From positions 1 through 64,000 of the forward strand of contig JAQWRV010000003.1 of assembly GCA_029243545.1 (NCBI GenBank): a stretch of DNA of 64,000 nucleotides, given 5' to 3'. The position numbers and the translations under genes are program-made. This document shows positions 9,207 through 17,865 of this stretch, piece after piece. This DNA is from Rhodospirillaceae bacterium (GTDB taxonomy: Bacteria > Pseudomonadota > Alphaproteobacteria > Rhodospirillales > Rhodospirillaceae). Numbering within the stretch: position 1 is the first letter of the stretch; each line of letters begins with the position of its first letter. The notes beneath the pieces were generated by a model, which searched no databases, was not told where the DNA came from, and saw only the letters and a list, made by a program, of their open reading frames with translations.

Positions 9207-11774
9207 TTAGAATCTGCTGCGTACAGTTAGACCGTAGGTACGCGGTGCATTAAGGTAACCGCTATAGCTACCTTCTTGAATAACTGTTGGAAATGCGCTG
9301 AGAAGGTTATTGTCATTTGTAAGATTCCGGCCCCACAGCACAAATTCTATTCCGTTATCCATCTCTAACCCTGCACTAGCATTAAGATTGTTAACCTGAC
9401 GTTGAGCAAGCGGGCTTCCTACGGCAAAGGCTGGAACATTATCTACGACGTCAACGTTGCTTTCGTAGAGATATTCACCCCTTAAGAACCCCGATAAACC
9501 ACTATTAAACTCGTGTGAGTAAGTAACGGATGTGGACCAGCTGATTTCGTGGATGCCACCAGGTTTTGTCCCGCTCAAATCTCTAGATGACTGACCAGCA
9601 CCGCATCTCGCTACATCGAATGCTTGACAAGGCGCTCCAAGGAAAGATTTATATTTTGGATCCATTACGATAACTGATGATGCAATAACAAGGGCTTCTG
9701 TCGGTGCGAATGCCGTATCAATCTCAAAACCTTTGTGCACTTCGCTACCTGCGTTGGAAATTTCAAAGCCGGCGCCTGTGAATAGATTGGATTGAAAATC
9801 TTTCACCTCCTGCTCAAAAACCGCTAAGTTGAAGTAACCTCGGTCAAAGCTACTCTTAAGACCAAGTTCAATCACACTCACGTCGGAAGGTCGTGCGAAT
9901 CGTCCCCTTGAATTAGCAGAGGGAGGCCTTGAGTCTGACGACAAATTAATGGCCCCAGCTTTCCAACCGGTTGCATAGCTGACATAGCCTGTGAATGTAT
10001 CCGTGAAGTCATAAGCTAATCGTGCTTGATAGGTAATTTTATCACCACTCAGCACTCCCGTTTCATTGGCGTTCGGATAATTAACAGGCACCGGGAAAAA
10101 TTGAAGTGGCACGAATGCAAGGAGTGGATTGACTGCGGGATTATTTCTATTTGCTGCCGCAAAGGCTCCCGCTCCACCAGATATTGCCGCAAACGTTCCG
10201 GGTGCAATGGCTTCTATCGCGGCGATAGCTGCCGGGTTGGTGGCATCCACTCCTAGCGCTGCATATTGCTGTCCTATTATCGTCTGCGTTATCACTCCTT
10301 GACCAATTGCAGGGAAGTTTAAACTGGAAAACACGTCATTCATCACAACGTTCGATGTGGCAGTTTTCTTCGAATCAATGTAAGCGCCACCAATGGAGAA
10401 AGTTAATTTCTCAGATGCGTGAAAGTCTGCGTTTGCAAAAACCTGTACCGACTTGTCGTCAAGGGTATAATTATCGACAATACCGGTGTCGTTCCTGAAA
10501 AATGAGCCTGGGGGCAAACCAAGCAAAGCTTGTAATCCAGGAAGCTGCCCGCCAGCCAAAGCATTCGCAAAGTTGAATGTGTCCGTGCCGAAGGTGATTG
10601 CCCTACAGCATGTTGGTACGCTTTCGTCGAAGTAGTAGGCGCCAAGGAGCCAGTCAAGTTGATCCCCATCATCTTTGGAGGTTAGCCTGAATTCTTGCGT
10701 GAAGGTCTCAAACTTCTGATATTGAAGCAGATCGACGATATCTGCTCCCGAGAAATCTACTGTATTGTCACTATTATTTGTTTGCTCTCTGTATGCTGTT
10801 ATCGATGTAAAGTCGGCAAAGCCAAGATCTACTTCGCCAGTTATCGATAGCCCTTTACCCTCAAGTTTATTGCTTGGGTCATAACTATAGGCAACTTCAC
10901 GATCAAACAGCCTAGCGGGGTTTCCTATTGGTTCTCCAAGTCCAAAAGGAAAAGGGGCGCCAATCACCTGTGTGAGTATCCCATTAAAAAGCTGAGAAGC
11001 CCCGCAACAAATTTCATTAATCTTATTATAGTCAGCAATCACTTTGATTGTGAAAGCGTCAGATGGCTCTATTAGAACCTGACCTCGCAATGAAAAACGA
11101 TCTCGATCGTTAACATCTCCATTTGTGACCGTATTAGTATAGTAGCCATCTCTCTGATTGATGGAGCCTGAGAGGCGGAATGCTGCTTTGTCAGAAATTG
11201 GGCCCGTAATACTTGCCTTGCCGATCATCTGGTCATAATTGCCATAGGTCAGCTCACCCATTCCACCAAATTCGAATTCTGGGGCTTTTGTTGTGATTGA
11301 AATTGCCCCCACAGACACATTTTTTCCGTAAATACTTGATTGTGGGCCTCGAAGTACTTCAATTCTCTCAAGTTCTGGAAGATCCAGTATGGAAGACGCT
11401 GCACGAGATTGGTAAACGCCATCAATAAAGACGCCAACTTCTGCTTCAATGCCGGCATTATTGGCCCCGTTACCAAAACCTCTTATCAAAAAGTTTACTT
11501 GGGCAGAATTTTGAAGTTGGGTAACGCGCAATGTTGGCACTACGGTTTGAAGGTCTAGCAGGTCGTTAATCTGTGATTGTTCAAGCACGGCGGCATTAAC
11601 GACTGTGATAGCTATGGGGACCTCCTGAAGGCTCTGCGCACGCTTCGTAGCCGTGACAATAATCTCTTCAAGTTTAATCAGGCTCGTATGGCCATCTGCT
11701 CTGGCTCCTTGCGGATTAACCATTGTTGCTAGAATTAGTACAAAAGTTCCAAGAATTACTGGTAAATTAGCCAT
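9207..11774 (-). CDS. TonB-dependent outer membrane receptor
   Basis: The 855-residue protein begins with a signal peptide and a TonB-box-like EEIIVTATKR soon after it. The plug domain follows (SLQEVPIAITVV, IRGFGNGANN, VGVFIDGVYQSR, ERIEVLRGPQSSIYGKN), then a 22-strand-type barrel that ends in the terminal Phe of RTYGLTVRSRF. I chose ATG at 11774 because AAGGGGG lies 6 bases upstream; a start 12 codons earlier is possible. Such receptors import siderophores, B12, glycans or other large molecules with energy from TonB; the substrate is unknown. By eye the gene is more A/T-rich than its neighbours, which may mean later acquisition. It is divergent from the PhoX-like gene. Confidence 0.9.
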   Translation of the reverse strand: MANLPVILGTFVLILATMVNPQGARADGHTSLIKLEEIIVTATKRAQSLQEVPIAITVVNAAVLEQSQINDLLDLQTVVPTLRVTQLQNSAQVNFLIRGFGNGANNAGIEAEVGVFIDGVYQSRAASSILDLPELERIEVLRGPQSSIYGKNVSVGAISITTKAPEFEFGGMGELTYGNYDQMIGKASITGPISDKAAFRLSGSINQRDGYYTNTVTNGDVNDRDRFSLRGQVLIEPSDAFTIKVIADYNKINEICCGASQLFNGILTQVIGAPFPFGLGEPIGNPARLFDREVAYSYDPSNKLEGKGLSITGEVDLGFADFTSITAYREQTNNSDNTVDFSGADIVDLLQYQKFETFTQEFRLTSKDDGDQLDWLLGAYYFDESVPTCCRAITFGTDTFNFANALAGGQLPGLQALLGLPPGSFFRNDTGIVDNYTLDDKSVQVFANADFHASEKLTFSIGGAYIDSKKTATSNVVMNDVFSSLNFPAIGQGVITQTIIGQQYAALGVDATNPAAIAAIEAIAPGTFAAISGGAGAFAAANRNNPAVNPLLAFVPLQFFPVPVNYPNANETGVLSGDKITYQARLAYDFTDTFTGYVSYATGWKAGAINLSSDSRPPSANSRGRFARPSDVSVIELGLKSSFDRGYFNLAVFEQEVKDFQSNLFTGAGFEISNAGSEVHKGFEIDTAFAPTEALVIASSVIVMDPKYKSFLGAPCQAFDVARCGAGQSSRDLSGTKPGGIHEISWSTSVTYSHEFNSGLSGFLRGEYLYESNVDVVDNVPAFAVGSPLAQRQVNNLNASAGLEMDNGIEFVLWGRNLTNDNNLLSAFPTVIQEGSYSGYLNAPRTYGLTVRSRF

Positions 11775-11833
11775 ATCTGCCCCCTTAGGTAGTTTCTCAG
11801 ACTTACGCATTTACCCTACTATTTTAGGGATTT

Positions 11834-11875
11834 ATTACAAAGTTTGTAGTGAGAGTTGCGCAACGACACTACAAA
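11834..11875. promoter_or_regulatory. Inverted repeats between the TonB receptor and PhoX-like genes
   Basis: The 148-base divergent intergenic region holds ATTACAAA-G-TTTGTAGT (11834-11850, one mismatch between arms). Its right arm is also half of a wider repeat, TTTGTAGTG (11843-11851) with CACTACAAA (11867-11875), centred on TTGCGCAA (11856-11863). Position and symmetry suggest binding of a dimeric regulator that could control both genes. A similar perfect palindrome lies at 17767-17786. The protein that binds is not known. Confidence 0.5.
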
Positions 11876-11922
11876 GCTACAGCAAACTCAAAGAAGATAC
11901 ACGGTATAAGAAGTTTATAACC

Positions 11923-13842
11923 ATGACTAACGACGCTTCACCCAACGCAAGTCAAGACAAACGCGCTCGCCTTGCCCGGCGGGCGTTGTTGTCGGCGACG
12001 GCTGCCGCTTTGGTGGCCTCAAAGGTAGGGCAGAGCGATAGCCTGGCGGCCCATTCTGCCTCAGAATCACTCCCGGATTTACCAATGGGCCTGTCGCTCG
12101 ACTTCGCCGAACTTGAGCATGGCATTGATGATACCCACCATGTTGCCGACGGCTACCGCGCAGATGTGCTGTTACGGTGGGGCGACCCCTTGTTTGCTGA
12201 CGCACCGGCATTTGACCCCGGGGCGCTATCTGCGCAGGCGCAATCTAAACACTTCGGTTACAATAATGACTTCATCGCATATTTCTCGCTGCCACTCGGA
12301 TCTGAACGGGCCAACCATGGCCTCTTATGTGTGAACCATGAATACACCAACACCGATCTTATGTTTGCCGATGTGGGCGGTGGGCAGCCTTATAAGATTT
12401 CCAATCGCCGGCACATGGAGGTTGAGATGGCCGCCCATGGTCATTCGGTGGTGGAGGTTATGCGCGACAGCGCAGGGCTGTGGTCTTTTGTCCAGGATAG
12501 TGCATACAACCGCCGTTTGATGGCCTCCGGACCCGTGATGACGCTTGCCGGACCAGCAGCAGGGCACGATCGTCTAAAAACGTCTGCAGATCCAACGGGT
12601 CGTTCGGTCATCGGAACATTCAATAACTGTGCTGGCGGAAAGACACCATGGGATACGTGTCTGATTGCTGAGGAAAATATCCATTACTACTTCGCGGGCG
12701 ACCCGCGGGGCGGGGACGAAACGAGCAACCACCTCAGCATGGGGCTCACCCAAGAGCTGCGCTACGCATGGTCAAAATTCTTAGATCGGTTTGATGTCAC
12801 AAAAGAGCCCCATGAACCTAACCGCTACGGCTGGGTTGTCGAATACGATCCGTACGATCCAAACTCGGTTCCCAAAAAGCGGACAGCACTTGGGCGGTTT
12901 AAACATGAAGGGGCGACAACGGCCTTGGCAAAAGACGGTAGGGTGGTCGTCTATTCCGGTGACGATCAAACTTACCAGTATATTTATAAATTTGTTTCGA
13001 CGAGAAAGTACGACCCAGAGAACCGGGCTAATAATCAAGATCTATTGGATGAGGGCACGCTTCATGTGGCCCGTTTTGAAGAAGACGGGCGGTTGCAATG
13101 GCTACCCTTGGTCTGGGGAAACGGCCCGCTAACTAGGCGCAATGGATTCCACAGCCAGGCCGATGTTCTTATTGAAACGCGCCGCGCGGCTTCATTTATG
13201 GGGGCAACACCCATGGATCGACCTGAAGATGTGAAAACTAATCCAGTGACTGGCAGTGTATTTGTTAGTTTGACCAAGAACCCGTTCCGGCGGCAGCACC
13301 GTGTAGATACGGCTAATCCTCGGGCGCGCAATCGGGGCGGCCATATTATTGAGATGACTCCACCCGGTGGCGAAGGCGCGAATGCAGACCATGGCGCGGA
13401 TGTGTTCACATGGAATGTATTCCTACTTGCGGGTGATCCGTCCGATGTCCGTTATGGCGCCTCTTATCATCCTGGCGTGACCGAGCATGGCTGGCTCACC
13501 AATCCAGACAACATGGCCTTTGATCCTCAGGGACGGATCTGGATTGCGACAGATGGCGCGACGGATTTCGACACGGCGGATGGCATTTGGGCCTCAGAGG
13601 TGCGTGGAACGGCGCGTGCATTGACCAGATATTTCTTCAAATGTCCCATTGGGGCGGAAATGACTGGGCCAGCCTTTACCCCCGACGGGGAAACGTTGTT
13701 TTGTTCGGTTCAGCATCCGGCTCAGGACAATGGCTCGACCTACGAAAAGCCCGCCACACGCTGGCCTGACTTTAAGAATGGCGTGCCGCCGCGGCCGTCT
13801 GTCGTGGCCATCACCCGTGAGGGCGGTGGCTCAATCGCCTAG
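11923..13842 (+). CDS. PhoX/DUF839-family secreted phosphatase-like protein
   Basis: The 639-residue protein matches the PhoX (DUF839) family, whose known members are calcium- and iron-dependent alkaline phosphatases of the periplasm. Family landmarks seen are CVNHEYTNTDLMF, NNCAGGKTPWDTCLIAEEN, GRFKHEGATTALAKDGRVVVY with YSGDDQTYQYIYKF, and the late NPDNMAFDPQGRIWIATDG. The N terminus has paired Arg before a hydrophobic run (LARRALLSATAAALVAS), a likely Tat signal. The frame is open further upstream, but ATG at 11923 places the signal peptide correctly. Substrate and activity are inferred from the family only. It is divergent from the TonB receptor and upstream of the methyltransferase cluster. 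Confidence 0.85.
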   Translation: MTNDASPNASQDKRARLARRALLSATAAALVASKVGQSDSLAAHSASESLPDLPMGLSLDFAELEHGIDDTHHVADGYRADVLLRWGDPLFADAPAFDPGALSAQAQSKHFGYNNDFIAYFSLPLGSERANHGLLCVNHEYTNTDLMFADVGGGQPYKISNRRHMEVEMAAHGHSVVEVMRDSAGLWSFVQDSAYNRRLMASGPVMTLAGPAAGHDRLKTSADPTGRSVIGTFNNCAGGKTPWDTCLIAEENIHYYFAGDPRGGDETSNHLSMGLTQELRYAWSKFLDRFDVTKEPHEPNRYGWVVEYDPYDPNSVPKKRTALGRFKHEGATTALAKDGRVVVYSGDDQTYQYIYKFVSTRKYDPENRANNQDLLDEGTLHVARFEEDGRLQWLPLVWGNGPLTRRNGFHSQADVLIETRRAASFMGATPMDRPEDVKTNPVTGSVFVSLTKNPFRRQHRVDTANPRARNRGGHIIEMTPPGGEGANADHGADVFTWNVFLLAGDPSDVRYGASYHPGVTEHGWLTNPDNMAFDPQGRIWIATDGATDFDTADGIWASEVRGTARALTRYFFKCPIGAEMTGPAFTPDGETLFCSVQHPAQDNGSTYEKPATRWPDFKNGVPPRPSVVAITREGGGSIA

Positions 13843-13973
13843 AAACCTGGACTAAACGCCCTGAATGACTTGAATCCGGAGGCCAAGCTCCTGATATAGT
13901 GACATAATATGACCGGCCGCTCATTAGTTTCCCTGGGGTTTCCCCGAGCGGCGGGCGATCTGTGGAGGTTCTG

Positions 13974-15209
13974 ATGTACAGGGCAGAAAAGGCCGCCGGT
14001 GAATCGGCGCTCCCTTCAATCGATAGCATTCCAACAGCGACACATGACGAGGTCTCACGTCAAATGTATGTATCACATTTGCGCAAGTACGTGATGCTCG
14101 ATCTGCAAAAGGATATGCGTGACGTCTATGACTCCGCCGTTGAGCCCCGTGAGCGCGCCCGTACAGGCGAAGCGCCGGGTGATGCGTTGGCTGTGCGCAA
14201 AGCCATGCAGCCGGTCAATTTTTACCGCACGTGGTCGTCGTTGCGTTACAACGCACAAGAGATGACCTGGCATTCAGTGCAGGGTGAAGTAGAACGCGCA
14301 TTACCGGATTTGATTGATGTGGCCGATGAAGCTGCTGAGCGCTCTCCCGCTGGGGGTACGCTTAGACTCAATCCCGCCACTGAAATTCCGAAAGCGGTGA
14401 GCTCGCTCGACATTCATTTGATGCCGGGTTGTTTCCATACGGAATATAAAAACGATGACGTGGCGGTCGGTGCCGTCTATGCCCATGGCACCAAAGTGTT
14501 TTCCGGCGCGTTGAAAAAGGCGCGCAACCCCGGCAAGGGCGGCGTGGCCGATTCCACCGGCCATTATCTGAAACTCAAGTATCCTGATTTTAATCCCAAG
14601 CGCATTTTGGATCTCGGCTGTACCATCGGCTCTAACTTACTGCCTTACCACCGCGCGTTTCCCGAGGCGGAACTTTATGGCATCGATGTTGGCGCGCCGG
14701 TGTTGCGCTACGGTCACGCCCGGGCCGAAGCGCAAGGTATTCCTGTGCATTATTCGCAACAAACTGCGGAACGCCTGGATTTTGAAGATGGCTACTTCGA
14801 TCTCATCGTCTCAAGCTTTTTCTTTCACGAAATTGCTGTGCCATCGACTAAGAAAATACTGGCTGAAACACATCGGTTGCTAGCCCCCGGCGGTGTGACC
14901 ATTCATATGGAACTGCCGCCGTCGTCGGAAGTTGACGCGTATTACAACTTCTTCCTTGATTGGGATGCCTACCACAACCACGAACCCCATTATGCCGCGT
15001 TCCGCCAGCAAGACCGGGTCGTCCTTCTTAGTGGAGCTGGGTTTGCGGCTGAAACCTGTGGGCTGGTGCGGATTCCTGATCGCGGTGGTATAGGCGACGA
15101 AGAATTTTTGGCCTTTGCCAAAGGCGAAGGACAGGCGCCGGAACACAATAACTTCTCGAGCTATTATTTGTTCGGTGCCTCTAAGCAAAAGGCTGATAAC
15201 GTAGCGTAA
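13974..15209 (+). CDS. Class I SAM-dependent methyltransferase, paralog 1 with long N-terminal domain
   Basis: The protein has 411 residues. The C-terminal half is a class I methyltransferase: motif I DLGCTIGSN near residue 213, the acidic end of strand 2 in LYGIDVGAPVLRYGHA, and motif IV region FDLIVSSFFFHE, then HRLLAPGG. The N-terminal 200 residues are all-helical in appearance and not a family I can name; they contain TWSSLRYNAQEM and LMPGC. The start is ATG at 13974 with GGAGG at 13964-13968. A paralog lies at 16277, with a Tat-type exported protein gene between. Small molecule or lipid methylation is likely; the substrate is unknown. Confidence 0.75.
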   Translation: MYRAEKAAGESALPSIDSIPTATHDEVSRQMYVSHLRKYVMLDLQKDMRDVYDSAVEPRERARTGEAPGDALAVRKAMQPVNFYRTWSSLRYNAQEMTWHSVQGEVERALPDLIDVADEAAERSPAGGTLRLNPATEIPKAVSSLDIHLMPGCFHTEYKNDDVAVGAVYAHGTKVFSGALKKARNPGKGGVADSTGHYLKLKYPDFNPKRILDLGCTIGSNLLPYHRAFPEAELYGIDVGAPVLRYGHARAEAQGIPVHYSQQTAERLDFEDGYFDLIVSSFFFHEIAVPSTKKILAETHRLLAPGGVTIHMELPPSSEVDAYYNFFLDWDAYHNHEPHYAAFRQQDRVVLLSGAGFAAETCGLVRIPDRGGIGDEEFLAFAKGEGQAPEHNNFSSYYLFGASKQKADNVA

Positions 15210-15263
15210 AATTCAACGGGTAAGGGCTGCACCAGGGTCCGCTATTGTCTTCAGGAACTTTAC

Positions 15264-15281
15264 CAACACCTCCTGGTGTTG
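15264..15281. repeat. Hairpin upstream of the Tat-type exported protein gene
   Basis: CAACACC (15264-15270) pairs perfectly with GGTGTTG (15275-15281) across TCCT. It lies between the methyltransferase stop and the AAGGAGG ribosome binding site at 15303. No T run follows, so an mRNA-stabilising or processing stem is more likely than a terminator. Confidence 0.35.
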
Positions 15282-15316
15282 CATTCGTCACGCGCCAGCC
15301 AAAAGGAGGCCCTCTC

Positions 15317-16177
15317 ATGTTGCAACTCGATCGCCGGTCGTTGTTCATGGCCGCAGTTGCCAGCGCGGCTGGAAGTGGTGGCGCTTACGCCGCGCAAGAC
15401 GGTGCGCGTAGCGGCTCCAGTGGTCAGAATATGAATCTCGGCACGGGCAAAAAATCGCCCTTCGTTCGAAATATCCGCGGCAAAATTCTCTACATTGGTG
15501 ACGACGAGCAGGAACGCGGACGCGAGTGGTTCAGCTTCAGCTTCCGCGAAGACGGTCAGATCACTTTGAGGGCTTACTGCGAGATTGATGACGGCCGGGT
15601 CGAACGTGACGTGACCTACACCATGGCCGAAGATTTCCGGCCGCTTGACTGCTTCGTGCGCCTTCATTCTCAGGGCAAGTTTCTCGGTAGCGGATGGATA
15701 CGCGTGACTGACACGCAGGCGGAATGCGAGGTGTTCAACGCCAACATGGGCCGGGTGGAGCAGATTTTGCCGTTGCCGTCCCCGGCGCGCAGCCTGGGTT
15801 CGCACCCACTGTCCTGCGACGCTTTGGTTCTGCCGGTCTACGACCACAGCAGGCCTGAGCGCATCCAGTCCCGGGATGGTGGATTGTTAACGTCGGCAAT
15901 GCTTGATGGCGGCAGCGGGCCCCTCCTCAGCATTAGTAACGGTACGCTTGAATACGTTGGTCCGGAGCGGGTGACGACGGGCGCGGGAACGTTCGACGCC
16001 CATCACTATCGTTTTCCGTCAAGGCCTGACGCAACGGTTCATCCCAGCGGCACACCGCGTTCCGAAGATATCTGGGTGACGCACCCCGATTACACTTTCG
16101 TTCGTGCCGAAGTGCACGGGTACCTCAAAAACCCCAGCGGCTTCGGACGCTATGAACTGGTTGAATTCGATGCCTAA
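15317..16177 (+). CDS. Tat-type exported protein of unknown function
   Basis: The protein has 286 residues. I do not recognise it with confidence. Its N terminus has a twin-arginine signal, DRRSLFMAAVASAAGSGGA, with a likely AYA cleavage site. The mature part looks beta-rich. The later segment YVGPERVTTGAGTFDAHHYRF, then EDIWVTHPDYTFVRAEVHG, is reminiscent of DUF3108-like or lipocalin-like barrels, a weak resemblance. The start is ATG at 15317, with AAGGAGG at 15303-15309, a strong site. A frame open to 15245 is discounted because the signal peptide begins at 15317. It lies between two paralogous methyltransferase genes on the same strand. Confidence 0.65.
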   Translation: MLQLDRRSLFMAAVASAAGSGGAYAAQDGARSGSSGQNMNLGTGKKSPFVRNIRGKILYIGDDEQERGREWFSFSFREDGQITLRAYCEIDDGRVERDVTYTMAEDFRPLDCFVRLHSQGKFLGSGWIRVTDTQAECEVFNANMGRVEQILPLPSPARSLGSHPLSCDALVLPVYDHSRPERIQSRDGGLLTSAMLDGGSGPLLSISNGTLEYVGPERVTTGAGTFDAHHYRFPSRPDATVHPSGTPRSEDIWVTHPDYTFVRAEVHGYLKNPSGFGRYELVEFDA

Positions 16178-16276
16178 GCGGCAGGAGAAGCGTCGTCTAG
16201 CGTTCGAAACGCAATCGCTCTGTTGCGGGACCGCTGGTCTAGTCCGATAATCGTATTAGATCTGAGGAGACAAGCC

Positions 16277-17464
16277 ATGAATGCCATTCGCGACATCGAT
16301 ACGTTTGTTGACCCGACCCACGACGAAATCGCCCGCCGGGGATATATCTCGCGTTTGCGTAAGCATGTTTTGAGTGATCTCTCCAACACCATGCAGAACG
16401 CCTACGACTCCACTGTTAAGCCGGCGTTCGAAGCTGCCCATGGCCGCGAGCCGGAAAACGGCGAAGAAATTCGCGATGCCATCGAAGGCAATCTCGCTTA
16501 CCGTACGTGGAGCAGTATTCGCTACAACGCCCAGGAAATGGTTTGGGAGTCGGTACGTGACGAAGTGGAGCGGCAACTGCCCGACATGATTTCCGTTGCC
16601 GAACAGGCGGCTCAATCCAATTCGCATGTGGGGTCGTTGACCCTCGATCCAACGCTTCAGATGCCGGGCTACGTTGACAGCATGGACGTGCATTTGATGC
16701 CGGGCTGCTGGCAAGAGGAGCACACCAAAGGCGATGTGGCGCAAGGCGCTGTCTATGCCCACGGCGGTGCGGTGTTCCGCGGGTCTCTCATTCAGCTTGA
16801 TAAGCGTAATGGTGTTGCCGCGTCTGTAAGCCAATGGTTGTCGATCCGCGATCCAGAATTCAAGCCCGAGAAGATTCTCGAAACCGGCTGCACCATCGGC
16901 AACAACCTATTTCCCTATCGAGATATTTATCCCGATGCAGAGCTGTACGGAATTGATGTGGCGGCGCCATGTTTGCGGTATGCCCATGCCCGTGCTGTCG
17001 CCCGTAATATCAACGCGCATTTTTTTCAGGAGAATGCAGAACGGTTGTCGTTTGAAGACAACACGTTTGACCTGATTGTCTCGAGCTTCTTCTTTCATGA
17101 GACTGCCGTTGCAGCGACCAAAAAGGTGCTAGCTGAGTGTCACCGGGTGCTCAAGCCTGGTGGCCGGATGGTCCACATGGAACTGCCTTCGGCATCACAG
17201 GTCGACGCCTACTACAACTTTGTTCTCGACTGGGATAATGAGCACAACAACGAACCCCACTACCGGAATTTCAGGTCGCAAGACTTTACCGATCTGATGA
17301 CAGGCGCTGGCTTCGCCAAAGACGACTGCTTTATGGAGTCGATTCCTGAGGTCAGCGCTGTCAGCGAAGAGCACTTCCGGGACGTGGCGTTAGGCAAGGC
17401 CCCGCCGCCAACTCACGGCAATTACACCTCCTGGTGCTTGTTTGGGGCAACCAAAGCGCGATAA
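16277..17464 (+). CDS. Class I SAM-dependent methyltransferase, paralog 2 with long N-terminal domain
   Basis: The 395-residue protein aligns along its whole length with the one at 13974. Shared blocks include TWSSxRYNAQEMxW, LMPGC, GAVYAHGxxVF, GCTIGxN, SSFFFHE and the late VDAYYNF followed by EPHY. Motif I begins with Glu (ETGCTIGNN near residue 202) where paralog 1 has Asp. The start is ATG at 16277 behind GAGGAGA (16264-16270). Retention of two full-length, intact copies flanking an exported protein suggests related but distinct substrates, or a heterodimer. The reaction is unknown. Confidence 0.75.
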   Translation: MNAIRDIDTFVDPTHDEIARRGYISRLRKHVLSDLSNTMQNAYDSTVKPAFEAAHGREPENGEEIRDAIEGNLAYRTWSSIRYNAQEMVWESVRDEVERQLPDMISVAEQAAQSNSHVGSLTLDPTLQMPGYVDSMDVHLMPGCWQEEHTKGDVAQGAVYAHGGAVFRGSLIQLDKRNGVAASVSQWLSIRDPEFKPEKILETGCTIGNNLFPYRDIYPDAELYGIDVAAPCLRYAHARAVARNINAHFFQENAERLSFEDNTFDLIVSSFFFHETAVAATKKVLAECHRVLKPGGRMVHMELPSASQVDAYYNFVLDWDNEHNNEPHYRNFRSQDFTDLMTGAGFAKDDCFMESIPEVSAVSEEHFRDVALGKAPPPTHGNYTSWCLFGATKAR

Positions 17465-17530
17465 TCCGACTGCTTGGCCTTGAGGGGCTTGTTTTACGAC
17501 CTGAATCAGGTCTAGCGTTTGCCCAACGCA

Positions 17531-17556
17531 AGAAAAAGGGGGGCGTCCTCGACGCC
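17531..17556 (-). terminator. Rho-independent terminator of the 32-codon gene
   Basis: On the minus strand GGCGTC (17556-17551) and GACGCC (17547-17542) form a 6-pair stem with loop GAG. It is followed by CCCC and then a T-rich run TTTTTCT (17537-17531). It lies about 40 bases after the stop of the small gene at 17598-17696, in the right orientation to end that transcript. Confidence 0.65.
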
Positions 17557-17597
17557 GCGCGCCACGTGATCTTGTAAAGTGACCCTAGGGGGTGGCC

Positions 17598-17696
17598 TTA
17601 TAGGATAGCGGTGGCGGACGACGCGAAGACAACGCCGGTGAACAGCACGGTCGAAACCAAGACCGTGATGTGCAGGTAGTTCGTCAGTCTATCCAT
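17598..17696 (-). CDS. 32-residue small membrane peptide
   Basis: The frame encodes MDRLTNYLHITVLVSTVLF, then TGVVFASSATAIL, and stops with TAA. It would be a single membrane helix (about residues 8-29) after a short charged N terminus. GGAG lies 8 bases before the ATG, a terminator follows (17531-17556), and a 20-base palindrome sits about 70 bases upstream (17767-17786). These signals together support a real gene despite its size. I do not recognise the peptide; it could be a small inner-membrane regulator, a subunit of a membrane complex or a toxin-like peptide. Function unknown. Confidence 0.5.
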   Translation of the reverse strand: MDRLTNYLHITVLVSTVLFTGVVFASSATAIL

Positions 17697-17766
17697 AACA
17701 ATAGCTCCGTACAGACTGAGACTGGCACCATGCCAAGCCTTTCTCTTCTGAACACGTAAGTAATAA

Positions 17767-17786
17767 TATTACAAAGCTTTGTAATA
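17767..17786. promoter_or_regulatory. Perfect 20-base palindrome, likely operator
   Basis: TATTACAAAG joined to CTTTGTAATA is a perfect palindrome in the region upstream of the 32-codon gene. On the minus strand a TATTAT (17762-17767) at its downstream edge could be a -10 element, which would put the palindrome in the promoter spacer, a typical repressor position. The arms match those of the repeat at 11834-11850, although that one has a 1-base rather than 2-base centre. Confidence 0.55.
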
Positions 17787-17865
17787 AAGAGACTATGTTG
17801 CATAGCAGCAATGTTGTTATTGCATGCCATTTCAGTGGGTTACGCGGAGGGTCCCGAGAGCTTAT

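Noticed and set aside
17498-17512. Odd palindrome GACCTGA-A-TCAGGTC after methyltransferase 2 as its terminator
   Set aside because: No T run follows it and the spacing is not that of an intrinsic terminator; it may be a weak site but cannot be supported.
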